A stretch of DNA of 7,606 bases, taken from positions 1,394-8,999 of the forward strand of contig DNDP01000070.1 in NCBI GenBank assembly GCA_003484235.1. Reading direction: 5' to 3'. This document shows, piece by piece, positions 6,701 through 7,606 of this stretch (position 1 is its first letter; each line of letters opens with the position of its first letter). The translations under genes were made by a program, and so were the position numbers. The notes beneath the pieces were generated by a model, which worked only from the letters and a program-made list of their open reading frames with translations, made no database searches and was not told the DNA's origin. Source of the DNA: Verrucomicrobiales bacterium (GTDB taxonomy: Bacteria > Verrucomicrobiota > Verrucomicrobiia > Limisphaerales > RI-55).

Positions 6701-7606
6701 CAGTTGAACCTGTCCATGAGTGCCGAAAGCATCAATGGTCGCAATGGTGAGATTCGCCTTGTCGCCAGCATCCGGATCGGTGGCCCCGGCGAGGAGCAGC
6801 GGTGTGATCACGTTCGCGCCTGAGTTCTCGTTCACCGTGACGACGGCATCGGAAGCGACCGGTGGCTGGTTGACGCCGATAATCGTAATCGTCACGAGCC
6901 CGGAGGCCGTCCCACCATTTGCATCTTGAACAATGTAGGCAAAGGCGTCCGTCGCACTCTGCCCGGCAGGCAGGGAGTTGAATTTGCCACCGGGATCATA
7001 GCGGAACACGCCGTTGCCCAAATCCGCGATGCTGCCCAGGGCATCCAAGGGGGTCAAACCGACGACCGAGAGAGAATCGGCCGGATCAGGATCGACATCG
7101 TTGCCCAGGACATCCGCCATGGTGAACGACTCCAGCTCGGTGGTGGTGAATCCAGCGCCGACGTCATGCCCGGCCACCGGCGGATCATTCGCTGAAATGG
7201 AGATCACCACCGACTCCCGGTTTGTGTTGGAGCTGGTCTCGTCGGAAATCACCAGCGTAAAAATGGTGGCTTCAGTCGAGCCGACCGGAACGCGGTTGCG
7301 AGCAGGTGCGAAAACGAGCTGACGCAAGGCAGCCTGCGCCGAAGCCGTGCTGCCCGGAGTCGAAGAATACCAGCCATCCACGGGGTCGGAAAACCCGCCC
7401 GAGGCGAGTGTGGCCGGCACAAAATCCCCCTTCGCCGCATCATCAAGCGCAACCTTGACGGAAAGCACGCCGGCGCCTTTCAGCACGATCTGGTCAAACG
7501 GGGAGGTCGTCTGCGTATCGTCGATGGTGATGGTCCGCATTCCGGACGGATCCGCCAGCCTGGGACGATTGAGCCACACCTGGTTCGGCAGCCGGGAACC
7601 ACCGCC
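3731..7606 (-). CDS. Giant secreted/surface protein with cadherin-like repeats, N-terminus beyond window edge
   Basis: The frame is open from the right edge to TGA at 3731-3733, giving 1291 residues. A GTG at 7579 is in frame, but nine sense codons precede it and no signal peptide follows, so the true start lies outside. Counting from the edge: residues 1-139 are a partial repeat (ALRQLVFAPARN type). Then come cadherin-like modules of about 105 residues joined by N-x-P-P linkers at 140, 246, 353, 459, 564, 655 and 765, with Asp-rich motifs such as DVDPDPAD, ATDPDAGD and GTDADGDS that suggest calcium binding. Residues 766-875 form one more variant module. Residues 877-1000 form an Ig-like domain (DIRNARVTFINRD). 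Residues 1030-1155 (NFGFNVKYKKKG to GGNLVVR) resemble the domain annotated post-COAP-1, recalled from memory. The C-terminus (about 1204-1257, YAVERSIDLHQW to RFYRVR) is the common verrucomicrobial end module, followed by a 34-residue polar tail. The role is probably structural or adhesive at the cell surface; no enzyme domain is visible. Confidence 0.5.
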   Translation of the reverse strand, partial: GGGSRLPNQVWLNRPRLADPSGMRTITIDDTQTTSPFDQIVLKGAGVLSVKVALDDAAKGDFVPATLASGGFSDPVDGWYSSTPGSTASAQAALRQLVFAPARNRVPVGSTEATIFTLVISDETSSNTNRESVVISISANDPPVAGHDVGAGFTTTELESFTMADVLGNDVDPDPADSLSVVGLTPLDALGSIADLGNGVFRYDPGGKFNSLPAGQSATDAFAYIVQDANGGTASGLVTITIIGVNQPPVASDAVVTVNENSGANVITPLLLAGATDPDAGDKANLTIATIDAFGTHGQVQLLTGDVLLYSPDGAFPNLPAGATASDSFGFTITDGHGGFSTARANITVVGVNDPPAAGMASFTISEHSGQTNITAGLFAAASDADPGETATLRLVAIDPSAAIGSVTFSNGIVTYSPAGQLRNLAQGQIGVDTLSYSVQDAQGDLSIGVAQVNIVGENDPPLPTPAFITVEDGSGPVDLTSALLAPVIDPDQGETATLRISALVETNLSAGPVLLESGIVTYRPPSLRLPAGQFVTNGFSYAVTDVHGASSNGVCVIYIVGVNTPPVADPAQFSLNEDQVLEGIVTGTDADGDSLAFSLVTGPVHGALVLETNGVFRFTPPADFSGAESFRFVANDGQMDSEPATVSFSILPVNDPPSFVPGMDQTVAEDAGAQVVQTWATAIRTGPADEADQALLFLLEADNPLLFADQPALDAEGTLTFTPAPNAHGSALVTVVLTDDGGTVHGGQDTSASQSFRITVTPVNDPPTLVLDTASRTVQHSDPVAPVTVAAQDVDSPGANLALAVSWNFNGGTFMSGLPPGLTLTQGTILDQQRTWTLAGEAQAPPGVFKVRFMVTDDGDLQGAGDLDVVVEPEDARATFTGTLFASTAAINSGAATVTLAATIRDITAVPGDPAHDPVAGDIRNARVTFINRDNNAILASNLPVGLVAANDPTTGTVVFDWNVDLGAATSQSFTIGTVVHGHHTRDSAEENTVVTVSRPLATDFASGGGSLVLVRPAGLVPGGIGTKMNFGFNVKYKKKGQGLQGNINIIVRNDGRVYEIKGTTMTSLSVSGSRATFNGRAGIQDITNPEAPVGIDGDATLQIKMTDFGEPGSSDSIGVTVWNAEGGLWFASHWDGIRTVEQTIAGGNLVVRSGAAKGGAAPATMAGSGSSFGSDAPSLSISRVVATDELDGFREASPEMNCIQFQAVIGADYAVERSIDLHQWTHLATVTTYTGEIMFFDDTACPENRRFYRVRRLTPPTKGSDPVLLQGATDATTGPTWPPADKPAS
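5312..7189 (-). repeat. Cadherin-like repeat array, period about 105-107 codons
   Basis: Within the giant gene, N-x-P-P linkers start at plus-strand positions 7189, 6871, 6550, 6232, 5917, 5644 and 5314 (first base of each Asn codon on the minus strand). The spacings are 106, 107, 106, 105, 91 and 110 codons. The first four units share the layout 'E/NxxSG - DPD - LxAGQxxTDxFxYxVxDxxG' and are clearly related. The fifth lacks the 'LPAG' segment and is shorter, and the sixth is longer and diverged. The units agree at protein level but not as near-identical DNA, so the array is old rather than recently expanded. Confidence 0.5.

Noticed and set aside
1..7606. CRISPR arrays, tRNA or rRNA genes, replication origin
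   Set aside because: No regularly spaced direct repeats, no tRNA-like cloverleaf and no rRNA sequence were recognised on either strand.

Overview
The window looks like chromosomal DNA of a high-GC member of the Verrucomicrobiota, or a close relative in the PVC group. No rRNA or marker gene confirms this. The inference rests on three things. First, the very long secreted repeat protein ends in a module of the type 'YAVERSxDLxxW ... RFYRVR', which is very common at the C-termini of verrucomicrobial exported proteins. Second, there is a cytochrome c domain joined to a copper-monooxygenase-like domain. Third, the short orphan exported proteins are widely spaced. Every intact gene lies on the minus strand; the only plus-strand coding remnant is a dead insertion sequence.

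Layout in plus-strand coordinates. 1-746 is the N-terminal 248 codons of an exported c-type cytochrome that runs into a PHM-like copper monooxygenase region and continues past the left edge. 903-1268 is a complete VOC/glyoxalase-fold protein. 1390-1812 (lipoprotein), 2150-2608 (secreted protein) and 2834-3094 (two-helix membrane protein) are three small, unrelated orphan genes separated by long gaps. 3259-about 3580 is the decayed N-terminal part of an IS110-family transposase on the plus strand, preceded by a hairpin-rich stretch (3096-3258) where an IS110 left end, and possibly its guide RNA, would lie. 3731-7606 is the C-terminal 1291 residues of a giant surface or secreted protein with at least seven cadherin-like repeats; its N-terminus is beyond the right edge.

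Functional reading. No pathway links these genes. The two large partial genes at the ends are typical envelope or periplasmic proteins of this lineage. The middle 2.8 kb (about 780-3580) reads as an accessory patch of small orphan genes, palindromic intergenic elements and an IS relic. The best items for a second look are the IS110 relic with its left-end stem-loops, the roughly 86-bp hairpin-bearing insert that broke the transposase gene, and two long bulged hairpins in the intergenic regions at 796-832 and 1326-1382. I do not see a clear new biological system.
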